From CALKKN01 sp050118555 (GTDB lineage: Bacteria; Pseudomonadota; Gammaproteobacteria; Xanthomonadales; SZUA-36): DNA of 11,910 nucleotides. Of the stretch, positions 1 to 7,111 are shown in pieces. How positions within the stretch are numbered: the first letter of the stretch is position 1; every line of letters starts with the position of its first letter. The position numbers and the translations under genes are program-made. Below the pieces are notes generated by a model. It saw nothing but the letters and a program-made list of their open reading frames with translations, searched no databases and was not told the origin of the DNA. The stretch is taken from NCBI GenBank assembly GCA_050118555.1, contig JASFKQ010000117.1, positions 1-11,910 of the forward strand, in the 5' to 3' direction.

Positions 1-492
1 CTGGACAAGTCGACCGAAATCACTTATCTGTCCAGTCTCTACAGCAATTCCGACATTCCGTACAAGGCGGCCGAGGTGCTGCAGAAAGGGATCAGCGACG
101 GCATCGTGAAACCGACCCGGCAAAACTGGACCGTTGTCGCGGATTCCTGGTATGCCGCCGAAGAGCTGGACAAGGCCCTGGCCGCTTACGAGAAAGCGGG
201 CCAGGCCTCCAGCGACGGCGTCATCGATCTGCGCCGGGGTTACATCCTGGCCGATATGGAACGCTGGTCGGCGGCGCTCGAGGCGCTGAACCAGGCCCTG
301 GAAAAGGGCGGGCTGGAAGACCGCAAGACCGGCGAGGCCTATCTGCTGCGGGGCATGGCCCAGTTCAACCTGGGCAACCTCGACAGCGCCAGCGCCGACT
401 GGGGCCGCGCCGGACGCTACGAAAAGACCCGGGAGGCGGCGCAGCAGTGGATGAACCATCTGCGCGAGGAGCGCCGCCGCCGGGCCTCCTGA
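1..492 (+). CDS. TPR-repeat protein, C-terminal part (5' end outside window)
   Basis: The frame is open from base 1 and ends at TGA 490-492, giving 163 codons; the true start lies upstream, and the internal ATG at 76 is not needed as a start. The visible part is mostly helical and reads as about three tetratricopeptide repeats: roughly residues 39-70, 75-105 and 112-142 of the visible part. They show the usual pattern of a small residue followed by an aromatic or hydrophobic residue, for example the W-Y-A-A, R-R-G-Y and L-R-G-M segments. The tail is very basic (R-E-E-R-R-R-R). TPR domains mediate protein-protein contacts. The pattern resembles TPR proteins encoded next to TonB-ExbB-ExbD transport genes in some gammaproteobacteria, but those neighbours are not visible, so that role is only a guess. 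It ends 3 nt before xerD and may share its transcript. Confidence 0.75.
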   Translation: MDKSTEITYLSSLYSNSDIPYKAAEVLQKGISDGIVKPTRQNWTVVADSWYAAEELDKALAAYEKAGQASSDGVIDLRRGYILADMERWSAALEALNQALEKGGLEDRKTGEAYLLRGMAQFNLGNLDSASADWGRAGRYEKTREAAQQWMNHLREERRRRAS

Positions 493-495
493 ATC

Positions 496-1392
496 GTGGC
501 CGAGACCGGGGCTCCTCTTATCGATACGTTCCTGGATGCCGTCTGGGCGGAGCGGGGACTGAGCGAAAACACCCTGCGCAGCTACCGCTACGACCTGCGA
601 CAACTGGCCGGCCACCTCGACGGACTGGGCAGGCGCCTGGACGGTGCCCGCCGGGAAGACCTGCTCGGATTCCTGGCCACGCAGGTCCAGGCCGGCGGCA
701 GCCCGCGTTCGATCTCCAGGTATCTGTCCTGCTTCAGGCAGTTTTTCAGGTGGCTCGTCAGGGAAGGACGCGTGGCGGAAGATCCCACGGCGCTGATCGA
801 GAATCCGAAGCTGGGCCGCGGCCTGCCCAAGGCCCTTTCCGAACAGCAGGTGGTCGCGTTGCTCGAAGCGCCCGACACAGAGACGGCGCTGGGCGTCCGC
901 GACCGCACCATGCTGGAACTGATGTACGCGACCGGCTTGCGGGTCAGCGAACTGGTCGCGCTGGACGTTTCCGGCGTCAATGTGAACCAGGGCGTGGTCC
1001 GGGTGACGGGCAAGGGCGGCAAGGAGCGGCTGGTGCCGCTCGGCGAAGAGTCCGTTTCCTGGATCCAGCGCTACCTGCGCGAAGCGCGGCCGGACCTGCT
1101 CGGCGGCGGCGCGTCTCGGCGCCTGTTCGTCACGGCGCGCAAGAGTGGAATGACGCGGCAGGCCTTCTGGTACGCGATCCGCAAGCACGCGCGCGCGGCC
1201 GGCATCACGCGGGACGTTTCGCCGCACATGCTGCGGCACTCCTTCGCCACGCACCTGCTGAACCATGGGGCGGACCTTCGCGTCGTACAGTTGTTGCTGG
1301 GTCATAGTGATCTTTCGACAACGCAGATATATACTCACATCGCCCGGGAGGGCCTGAAACAACTTCACAGCAAGCATCATCCGCGGGGATGA
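496..1392 (+). CDS. xerD: Site-specific tyrosine recombinase XerD
   Basis: The gene encodes 298 residues, the same length as E. coli XerD. With XerC it resolves chromosome dimers at dif near the division septum, under FtsK control. The N-terminal SAM-like core-binding domain spans about residues 7-95, with the family pattern L-S-E-N-T-L-R-S-Y near 22-30. The catalytic domain spans about 112-290. All catalytic residues are visible: R149 (TGLRVSEL), K173 (GKGGKER), H244 and R247 (HMLRHSFATHLL), H270 (LLGHSD) and nucleophile Y279 (QIYTH). These positions nearly match E. coli XerD. The GTG start lies 4 nt after the TPR gene stop, has no clear Shine-Dalgarno sequence and is probably reached by translational coupling; it gives the expected N-terminus. 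XerD rather than XerC is chosen because dsbC follows, as in the E. coli xerD-dsbC-recJ order. Confidence 0.95.
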   Translation: MAETGAPLIDTFLDAVWAERGLSENTLRSYRYDLRQLAGHLDGLGRRLDGARREDLLGFLATQVQAGGSPRSISRYLSCFRQFFRWLVREGRVAEDPTALIENPKLGRGLPKALSEQQVVALLEAPDTETALGVRDRTMLELMYATGLRVSELVALDVSGVNVNQGVVRVTGKGGKERLVPLGEESVSWIQRYLREARPDLLGGGASRRLFVTARKSGMTRQAFWYAIRKHARAAGITRDVSPHMLRHSFATHLLNHGADLRVVQLLLGHSDLSTTQIYTHIAREGLKQLHSKHHPRG

Positions 1393-1444
1393 ACGAAACC
1401 CGATTCCCGTGGTCTGTAGGGATACCCAAAAAGAGAGATTGGCC

Positions 1445-2194
1445 ATGAGGCACTTGATTACCGGTTTTTGTGGGCTGTTGTTGGTAGCCGTGTCCGCCAC
1501 GGCGGCAGCAGATGACGATTACAGCGCGGTGGAACAACAGATTCGGGCTCTGGCGCCCAATGCAAAAACCGTGGCCATTTCGGAAACGCCCATCGACGGC
1601 ATCCTGATGGTGCAGGTCAACGGAGACATCGTGTACGCGACGGCCGACGGCAAGTTCCTGATCCAGGGGCGCCTCGTGGACATGGAGACCCGTGAGGACC
1701 TCACGGAGGCCGCCAAGGCGGAGCTTCGCAAGGACCTGATGGCGCAAATCGACCCGTCCAAGCAGATTACCTTCGCCCCGAAGGACCCGAAGTACGATCT
1801 CACGGTATTCACGGATGTCGATTGCGGTTACTGCCGCAAGCTGCATTCGCAGATCAACGAGTACAACAAGGAAGGCATCGCCATCCATTACATGGCGTTT
1901 CCGCGCGCCGGCATCGGCTCGCGCTCCTACGAGAAGGCGGTGTCCGTGTGGTGTTCGGACAACCCGCAGGAGGCGCTGACCCAGGCCAAGCTCGGCGCTG
2001 ATCCTGATCCCGCGCAGTGCGACAACCCGGTTGCGGAGCAATACCAGCTCGGCATGGAACTCGGTGTCACAGGTACACCTGCATTGCTGACTTCGAACGG
2101 GCAACTGATTCCCGGCTATGTTCCGCCGGAACAGCTGCGTGAGCGTCTGGACAAGATGGCGGCAGCCGACGCAGCCAACGCAGCCGACGAATAG
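1445..2194 (+). CDS. dsbC: Periplasmic thiol:disulfide isomerase DsbC
   Basis: The gene encodes 249 residues from ATG 1445. DsbC is a homodimeric periplasmic protein that reshuffles wrong disulfides and is kept reduced by DsbD. Residues 1 to about 22 form a signal peptide: basic start, hydrophobic core, small residues before the acidic DDD. Residues about 25-85 match the DsbC/DsbG dimerisation domain, followed by a thioredoxin-like domain. The active site CGYC is at 127-130. C170 and C192 fit the second, structural disulfide of DsbC, and T211-P212 is the conserved cis-proline loop. A GTG at 1409 would add 12 residues before the signal peptide and is less likely; a purine-rich AAGAGAGA at 1431-1438 precedes ATG 1445. 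The last 11 residues are Ala/Asp-rich and encoded by a short tandem repeat. The xerD-dsbC order is conserved in gammaproteobacteria. Confidence 0.93.
   Translation: MRHLITGFCGLLLVAVSATAAADDDYSAVEQQIRALAPNAKTVAISETPIDGILMVQVNGDIVYATADGKFLIQGRLVDMETREDLTEAAKAELRKDLMAQIDPSKQITFAPKDPKYDLTVFTDVDCGYCRKLHSQINEYNKEGIAIHYMAFPRAGIGSRSYEKAVSVWCSDNPQEALTQAKLGADPDPAQCDNPVAEQYQLGMELGVTGTPALLTSNGQLIPGYVPPEQLRERLDKMAAADAANAADE
2162..2188 (+). repeat. Three tandem 9-bp units in the 3' end of dsbC
   Basis: Units GCAGCCGAC, GCAGCCAAC and GCAGCCGAC lie head to tail, with one base difference in the middle copy. They keep the reading frame and encode A-A-D, A-A-N, A-A-D at the extreme C-terminus of DsbC. The array probably arose by slippage and should vary in length between relatives. 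Confidence 0.8.
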
Positions 2195-2325
2195 GCGGCT
2201 CGCCCGCGACAAACCGGCGCAAAGTGTAGCCCCGGTAGGTTAAACTGTTCCCCGAGACGGTCGGCCCCTGGCGCCGGCCATTCTCCATATGGCCTGTTAA
2301 CAGGTCCTGATTCGGGAGTGCTGTC
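2195..2325 (+). promoter_or_regulatory. dsbC-purL spacer, presumed purL promoter and leader
   Basis: This is 131 nt without a gene. I see no convincing sigma-70 hexamer pair; TTAAAC at 2240-2245 is a weak -10 candidate without a matching -35. Two overlapping inverted repeats stand out. GGCCAT (2276-2281) pairs with ATGGCC (2289-2294) around a 7-nt loop, and CCTGTTAACAGG (2293-2304) is a perfect 12-bp palindrome. They share bases 2293-2294, so as RNA they would compete. GGGAG at 2314-2318 is the ribosome binding site for purL, 7 nt before its TTG. No run of T follows either structure, so no clear terminator for dsbC is seen. Confidence 0.4.
2291..2304. repeat. 14-nt repeat GGCCTGTTAACAGG, copy 1 (palindromic core)
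   Basis: The core CCTGTTAACAGG at 2293-2304 is a perfect palindrome. The same 14 nt recurs at 6888-6901. Both copies are intergenic. It could be an operator for a dimeric regulator or a dispersed repeat. I do not recognise a known binding-site consensus. Confidence 0.7.
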
Positions 2326-2328
2326 TTG
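2326..2328 (+). promoter_or_regulatory. TTG initiation codon of purL with GGGAG ribosome binding site
   Basis: An in-frame TGA at 2308-2310 and the absence of ATG or GTG before the conserved PurL N-terminus force initiation at TTG 2326. GGGAG at 2314-2318 sits 7 nt upstream, a good spacing. TTG initiation is usually less efficient than ATG and may limit PurL output. Confidence 0.7.
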
Positions 2329-5300
2329 TACGAGTTCACCTGCCTGCTGGGGGAACCCGCCCTATCTGATTTCCGCAGGCGCAAACTGGCCCGCCGGATC
2401 GATCCGGATCTGGGTGACGGCGAGCGCCTCGACGCGCGTTTCGTCTACCTTGTCGAATCCCGCCAGGAGCTGTCCTCGTCCGAGTTGCAGTCGATGCAGG
2501 ACCTCGTCCACGGCACGCACACGGAAACCCTCGAAGGTGAGGGGCTGCTGCTGGTGGTGCCGCGTCTGGGCACGCAATCACCCTGGTCCAGCAAAGCCAC
2601 GGACATTGCCCGCCGCTGCGGGCTGGAGGCCGTGGACCGGGTCGAGCGGGGGATCGCCTGGTTCCTTCCCGGGTTGACCGGCGAGCAGCGCTCGCGCGCG
2701 ACTGCCGTGCTGCACGATCGAATGACCCAGTCGGCCCTCTCGTCGCTGGACGAGGCACACGGGCTGTTTACGCATGCCGAACCCAGGCCGCTGGTGACTG
2801 TGCCGCTGTTGGCCGAAGGCGCGGAGACACTGAGACGCGCGGACCGGGAACTGGGCCTGGCCCTGTCCAGTGACGAAATCGAATACCTGGCAGAGGCCTT
2901 TGCCAGGATGGGCCGCGATCCGACCGACGCCGAACTGATGATGTTCGCGCAGGCGAATTCGGAACATTGCCGCCACAAGATATTCAACGCCGGTTGGGAG
3001 ATCGACGGTGAAGCGGGGGAGCATTCGCTGTTCGAGATGATCCGCAATACCTACAAGCGATCGCCCGGCGGCATTCTCTCCGCATACCACGACAACTCGG
3101 CGGTGATAAGCGGGCCGGTCGGCGAACGGTTCTTCGTGGACCCCGACAGTGGCGTGTACGATTGGCGCCGCGAAACGATGCCCTTCCAGATCAAGGTGGA
3201 AACCCACAACCATCCCACAGCGATCTCACCGTTCCCCGGGGCGGCGACCGGTGCGGGCGGTGAGATTCGCGACGAAGCCGCCACCGGCCGCGGTGCGCGG
3301 CCCAAGGCCGGCCTGGCCGGGTTTTCCGTTTCACACCTCGACATTCCCGGTCTCGAATTTCCGTGGCGCACGTCGTTCGGCAAGCCGGGCCGGATTGCCA
3401 GTCCGCTCGAGATCATGATCGAAGGCCCGATCGGCGCCGCGTCCTTCAACAACGAGTTCGGCCGGCCGGCCCTTTGCGGCTATTTCCGCACCTTCGAACA
3501 ACGGGTCGACGGGGTGCTCTGGGGCTACCACAAACCGATCATGATCGCCGGCGGCATGGGCACCATCCGCGAATCACAGGTCGAGAAGCGACCGCTGGTG
3601 CCCGGCGCGCACGTGGTAGTGCTCGGCGGCCCGGCGATGTTGATCGGCCTGGGCGGCGGCGCGGCTTCGTCGGTCGGCAGTGGGCAGAGTCTGGAAGACC
3701 TGGATTTCGCCTCGGTCCAGCGCGGGAACCCCGAAATGCAGCGGCGCTGCCAGGAAGTCATCGACGCCTGCTGGGCGCTCGGCGAGCAGAACCCGATCCT
3801 GTCCCTTCACGACGTGGGCGCCGGCGGCCTGTCCAACGCGCTGCCGGAACTGCTGAACGACGGCGGACATGGCGGCCGGCTCGAATTGCGCCTGGTTCCG
3901 AGTGCCGACAGCGCCATGTCGCCCATGGAGATCTGGTGCAACGAGTCGCAGGAACGCTACGTGCTGGCGCTGGAGCCAGACGGGTTGCCGGCCTTCGAAG
4001 ACATGTGCCGGCGCGAGCGCTGTCCGTTCGCGGTACTGGGGCAGGCCACCGCCGAGCGGCGGCTGCAGGTGACGGACGAACTGCTGGGCCGCGATGCGGT
4101 GGATATGCCGCTGGAGGTGTTGCTCGGCAAGCCGCCGCGCATGTTCCGCGAGGCGCGGCGCCAGACGTTCGCCGCCGGGGCGTTTCGGGCGGAGGATTGC
4201 GACCTCTCCGGTTCGCTGCGGCGCGTACTGCGCTTCCCGGCCGTGGCCAGCAAGTCCTTCCTGATCACCATCGGTGACCGCAGCGTCGGCGGGTTGGTGG
4301 TTCGCGACCAGATGGTAGGACCCTGGCAGGTGCCGGTCGCGGATGCCGCCGTCACGCTGAGCGGTTTTACCACCCTGTCCGGCGAGGCCATGGCGATGGG
4401 CGAGCGCACACCAGTGGCCGTGGTGGACGCGCCCGCATCCGGCCGGCTGGCGATCGCGGAGGCCATCACCAACATCGCCTCCGCGCCCATCGCCCGCATC
4501 TCCGACATCCGCCTGTCCGCCAACTGGATGGCGGCGGCCGGGGAACCCGGACAGGACGGCGCCCTGTACGACACCGTCCGGGCCGTTGGCATGGAGCTTT
4601 GCCCGCAACTCGGGATCGCGATTCCCGTGGGCAAGGACTCGCTGTCGATGAAGACGGCCTGGAACGACGAAAGCGGTGAACGCCGGATGCTGGCGCCGAT
4701 TTCGCTGATCGTGTCCGCATTCGCCCCGGTGGAAGACGTGCGGCGCGTGCTGACGCCGCAGCTCGACCTCGCGCATGGCGAGTCCCGGCTGCTTCTGGTG
4801 GATCTCGGCAACGGCCGCAACCGGATCGGTGGTTCGGCGCTGGCCCAGGTGCACGGCGCATTCGGTGCCGGTGTCCCGGACCTGGACCGTCCGGACCAGT
4901 TGGTGCGGTTCTTCGACCTGGTGCAGTCCCTGAACCGCCGCGGATTGATCCGCGCTTACCACGACCGGTCGGACGGCGGGCTCATTGCAACTCTTTGCGA
5001 GATGGCCTTCGCATCCCACTGTGGCCTGGATCTGTCGCCGCAGGTGCGGCCGGAGTCGCTCAACGCCTGCCTGTTCGCCGAGGAGCCCGGCGTTGTGCTG
5101 CAGGTGTTGGCCTCCGACATGGCCGAGGTGCTGGCGGAAGTCGCCCAGGCGGGCCTGCGGGATATCGTCCATGACATCGGCCGGCCGGTCGCGGGGGAGA
5201 CCCTGTGCGTGGAGCTCGACGGACAAGCGGTGCTGAAGGAACCGCTGCCCGAACTGCAACGCCTGTGGTCCGAGACCAGTCATGCGGTGCAGAGACTGCG

Positions 5301-6186
5301 GGACAACCCGGAATGCGCCGACGAGGAACTTGAATGGACGACGGACTGGAGCAACGGCGGTATGCGCCCGAAACTCGTTCACGCCCCGGACGAGAACCCT
5401 GCTACGCCGATGATCTCCACCGGCGCGCGACCCGCGATCGCGATTCTGCGCGAGCAGGGTGTCAACGGCCACGTGGAGATGGCCGCCGCTTTTCACGAGG
5501 CCGGCTTTGCGGCGACCGACGTCCACATGTCGGACCTGGCGGACGGCCGGCGGCGACTGTCTGATTTCTCGGGCGTCGTGGCTTGCGGCGGGTTTTCCTA
5601 CGGCGACGTCCTCGGCGCCGGCCGCGGCTGGGCCAAGTCGATCCTGTTCCACGATTACCTGCGCGAGCAGTTCCGGTCGTTTTTCGAGGACGATGCCAAG
5701 TTCGCGCTCGGAGTCTGCAACGGGTGCCAGGTGCTGTCGGCGCTCAGGGAACTGATCCCGGGTGCGGAGGACTGGCCCGATTTCGTCGCGAACCGTTCCG
5801 AGCAGTTCGAGGGCCGGCTGGGCATGGTGCGGGTCGAGGAGTCGCCGTCGATCTTCCTGGCCGGCCTGGCCGGTTCCCGGATTCCGGTGGTCACCGCCCA
5901 CGGAGAAGGCCGTGCAGATTTCGCGGGTCGGCCCGTACCTGAGGGGCAGGTCGTGCTGCGCTACGTTGACAGTCGCGGTTCGGCGACCGAACATTACCCC
6001 GAAAATCCCAACGGATCGCCGCAGGGCATTACCGGCCTGTGCAACCGGGACGGCCGTGTGACGATCATGATGCCGCATCCGGAGCGAACGCTGAGGAACG
6101 TGAATTTCTCCTGGTCACCGGAGGATTGGAGCGACGCGTCGCCGTGGCGGCGAATCTTCCAGAACGCGCGAAAGTGGACCGGTTGA
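2326..6186 (+). CDS. purL: Phosphoribosylformylglycinamidine synthase (FGAM synthase), large type
   Basis: The gene encodes 1286 residues, close to the roughly 1295 of E. coli PurL. It converts FGAR, glutamine and ATP to FGAM in step 4 of cytosolic purine synthesis. Order: N-terminal domain (about 1-150), linker (about 170-220) with N-S-E-H-C-R-H at 211-217, the two AIRS-synthase-like halves (about 220-1000) with T-H-N-H-P at 293-297 and G-A-T-G-A-G-G-E-I-R-D-E ending at 317, and a class I glutaminase domain (about 1035-1286). The glutaminase triad is visible: nucleophile C1131 in GVCNGCQ, H1251 and E1253 in MPHPE. Start: the frame has a stop at 2308-2310 and the only usable start before the conserved region is TTG 2326, preceded by GGGAG; the resulting LGEPALSDFRRRKL aligns with the E. 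coli N-terminus. No frameshift or missing motif is seen. Confidence 0.97.
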   Translation: MYEFTCLLGEPALSDFRRRKLARRIDPDLGDGERLDARFVYLVESRQELSSSELQSMQDLVHGTHTETLEGEGLLLVVPRLGTQSPWSSKATDIARRCGLEAVDRVERGIAWFLPGLTGEQRSRATAVLHDRMTQSALSSLDEAHGLFTHAEPRPLVTVPLLAEGAETLRRADRELGLALSSDEIEYLAEAFARMGRDPTDAELMMFAQANSEHCRHKIFNAGWEIDGEAGEHSLFEMIRNTYKRSPGGILSAYHDNSAVISGPVGERFFVDPDSGVYDWRRETMPFQIKVETHNHPTAISPFPGAATGAGGEIRDEAATGRGARPKAGLAGFSVSHLDIPGLEFPWRTSFGKPGRIASPLEIMIEGPIGAASFNNEFGRPALCGYFRTFEQRVDGVLWGYHKPIMIAGGMGTIRESQVEKRPLVPGAHVVVLGGPAMLIGLGGGAASSVGSGQSLEDLDFASVQRGNPEMQRRCQEVIDACWALGEQNPILSLHDVGAGGLSNALPELLNDGGHGGRLELRLVPSADSAMSPMEIWCNESQERYVLALEPDGLPAFEDMCRRERCPFAVLGQATAERRLQVTDELLGRDAVDMPLEVLLGKPPRMFREARRQTFAAGAFRAEDCDLSGSLRRVLRFPAVASKSFLITIGDRSVGGLVVRDQMVGPWQVPVADAAVTLSGFTTLSGEAMAMGERTPVAVVDAPASGRLAIAEAITNIASAPIARISDIRLSANWMAAAGEPGQDGALYDTVRAVGMELCPQLGIAIPVGKDSLSMKTAWNDESGERRMLAPISLIVSAFAPVEDVRRVLTPQLDLAHGESRLLLVDLGNGRNRIGGSALAQVHGAFGAGVPDLDRPDQLVRFFDLVQSLNRRGLIRAYHDRSDGGLIATLCEMAFASHCGLDLSPQVRPESLNACLFAEEPGVVLQVLASDMAEVLAEVAQAGLRDIVHDIGRPVAGETLCVELDGQAVLKEPLPELQRLWSETSHAVQRLRDNPECADEELEWTTDWSNGGMRPKLVHAPDENPATPMISTGARPAIAILREQGVNGHVEMAAAFHEAGFAATDVHMSDLADGRRRLSDFSGVVACGGFSYGDVLGAGRGWAKSILFHDYLREQFRSFFEDDAKFALGVCNGCQVLSALRELIPGAEDWPDFVANRSEQFEGRLGMVRVEESPSIFLAGLAGSRIPVVTAHGEGRADFAGRPVPEGQVVLRYVDSRGSATEHYPENPNGSPQGITGLCNRDGRVTIMMPHPERTLRNVNFSWSPEDWSDASPWRRIFQNARKWTG

Positions 6187-6189
6187 CCG

Positions 6190-6855
6190 ATGCCTGACGA
6201 ACAGCCTAGAACGCAGACCCAGGACGAGCTGAAACTGGGAGAATTGTTGATCCTGGCCGGCCTGTGGATGATCTTTGGCTTCATGCTGTGGTTCTACCTG
6301 GCGGCATTTCACGGCGCGCCTGCGCGGATCGCTTCGGATTGGATCCTCAGCCACATTCTCGGCGACGATTTCCACCGCATCGTGGTCGAGCCGAGTCAGC
6401 ACTTTCTGTACCAGGTCGAAACGCAGATTCAGTTCACGTTCCGGGACGGTACGACTTCCGCGCTGGGTTTCGTGGTCAATCCCCTGATTTTCAACTACGG
6501 TCTGCCGCTGCTGTTCGGGCTGGTCATGGGCTCCAATGTCAGCTGGCTGCGCAAACTGGGCATCATGCTGCTCGGTTACGCGGTGATCACGCTGGTCCAG
6601 ATCTGGGGTGTGGTCTGGCAATCCCTGAAGATGCTGGCCTTCAACTTCGGTGAGCAGACACACGCCATTGTCCTCTCGCACGGTGTGACGGACGCCGAGA
6701 TCGCGCTGGGCTATCAGTTGGGCACGCTCATTCTCCCCGCGTTGGCGCCAATCTTCGTGTGGGTGCTCAGCAACCGGCCACTGGTGGAACACTTCGTCGG
6801 CTGGGGAGCCGACCAATTGCGCAAGAACCGCGCCCCTGACGATCGGAACCCCTGA
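6190..6855 (+). CDS. Polytopic inner-membrane protein, possibly exosortase H-associated
   Basis: The gene encodes 221 residues. Hydrophobic segments are at about 18-40, 98-115, 122-145 and 174-194, so four membrane spans are likely. A polar, probably periplasmic stretch (about 42-92) lies between the first two. It contains a beta-like segment (Y-Q-V-E-T-Q-I-Q-F-T-F) and leads into V-V-N-P-L-I-F-N-Y-G-L-P-L-L. That N-P...Y-G-x-P-L pattern after a beta-rich extracytoplasmic region resembles, from memory, the exosortase H-associated membrane proteins of proteobacteria. I cannot confirm this, and no exosortase gene is visible here. No catalytic motif is recognised. ATG 6190 lies 3 nt after the purL stop with only a weak ribosome site, so translational coupling with purL is likely. 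Codon and base use look like the neighbours. The gene itself is convincing; its function is open. Confidence 0.8.
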   Translation: MPDEQPRTQTQDELKLGELLILAGLWMIFGFMLWFYLAAFHGAPARIASDWILSHILGDDFHRIVVEPSQHFLYQVETQIQFTFRDGTTSALGFVVNPLIFNYGLPLLFGLVMGSNVSWLRKLGIMLLGYAVITLVQIWGVVWQSLKMLAFNFGEQTHAIVLSHGVTDAEIALGYQLGTLILPALAPIFVWVLSNRPLVEHFVGWGADQLRKNRAPDDRNP

Positions 6856-6887
6856 TATCGGTCGCTGTCTGTGTCTAGGGCATCTTG

Positions 6888-6901
6888 GGCCTGTTAACAG
6901 G
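6888..6901. repeat. 14-nt repeat GGCCTGTTAACAGG, copy 2 (palindromic core)
   Basis: This copy is identical to 2291-2304 and lies in the spacer before gspE. Here the flanks extend the symmetry to GGGCCTGTTAACAGGGCCC (6887-6905), with one extra G. As RNA it could form a GGGCC/GGCCC stem with a 9-nt loop. No T-run follows, so it is not a typical intrinsic terminator. It ends directly at the left arm of the inverted-repeat element. Confidence 0.7.
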
Positions 6902-6905
6902 GCCC

Positions 6906-7096
6906 TAACCCGCATATTGCGTCAGTATCCCGGATGATGGCGCGGTCCAGGCGTGCCTGGACCAGCCAGGGCCGGGATAGGAACCGACGCGGTGACAAAC
7001 CGCACTTTCCAGATCTGCCAAAAGGGCATCAGAATTTGAATGTGTTTCAATGGTTTTGGAATAGCGCCAATTCCGACTGGTGCAATATGCGGGTTA
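6906..7096. repeat. 191-nt element bounded by 21-nt inverted repeats (MITE or IS remnant candidate)
   Basis: The left arm, 6906-6926, starts TAACCCGCATATTGC. The right arm, 7076-7096, ends GCAATATGCGGGTTA. The outer 15 nt match perfectly in inverted orientation, and the full 21 nt match at 19 positions. The interior carries no convincing gene. Bases 7020-7075 are AT-rich (22 of 56 are G or C by my count) against GC-rich surroundings, which suggests foreign origin. TA occupies both outer ends, which would fit a TA target duplication, but TA is self-complementary so this is weak. I cannot name an insertion-sequence family. Alternatives are a structured RNA or a pair of operator sites looping together. 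Confidence 0.55.
6926..7003. other. Nested hairpins inside the inverted-repeat element
   Basis: TATCCCGG (6926-6933) pairs with CCGGGATA (6972-6979). Inside this stem, GGTCCAGGC (6944-6952) pairs perfectly with GCCTGGACC (6955-6963). A third stem, GCGGT (6989-6993) with ACCGC (6999-7003), follows around a 5-nt loop. The pairings are visible in the sequence; that an RNA is made is inference. I recognise no known riboswitch or small-RNA family. Confidence 0.4.
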
Positions 7097-7111
7097 AACC
7101 CCATCGCCCTG

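Noticed and set aside
447..1307. 286-codon + strand frame overlapping xerD
   Set aside because: It is out of frame with the intact XerD catalytic residues, and its translation is dominated by R, G, P and A, typical of a shifted GC-rich frame.
1205..2212. 335-codon open frame on the - strand spanning the xerD 3' end and dsbC
   Set aside because: It crosses two confident genes on the + strand and shows no domain, so it is a shadow frame.
2293..2304. GTTAAC palindrome as a TrpR-like or LexA-like operator
   Set aside because: The TrpR operator core has CTAG flanking TTAA, here CCTG/CAGG. LexA sites need CTGT and ACAG separated by 8 nt. Neither fits, nor do the neighbouring genes.
3574..6078. 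834-codon open frame on the - strand opposite purL
   Set aside because: It lies entirely antisense to a well-conserved purL and is explained by high GC content and third-position bias. Its translation is rich in R, H, Q and G with no recognisable motif.
6887..6905. Intrinsic terminator for the purL unit
   Set aside because: A GC stem can form, but it is followed by TAACCCGC rather than a T-run, so I do not call it a terminator.
6960..7060. Possible c-di-GMP (GEMM) riboswitch before gspE
   Set aside because: A GACAAACC-like stretch near 6994 hints at one, but the conserved paired motifs and tetraloop-receptor of the class are missing, and the likely promoter is downstream.
7052..7066. Sigma-54 promoter candidate (GG, 10 nt, GC spacing)
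   Set aside because: Only the GG and GC dinucleotides fit; the rest of the -24/-12 consensus is poor. The TATAAT box nearby is a simpler explanation.
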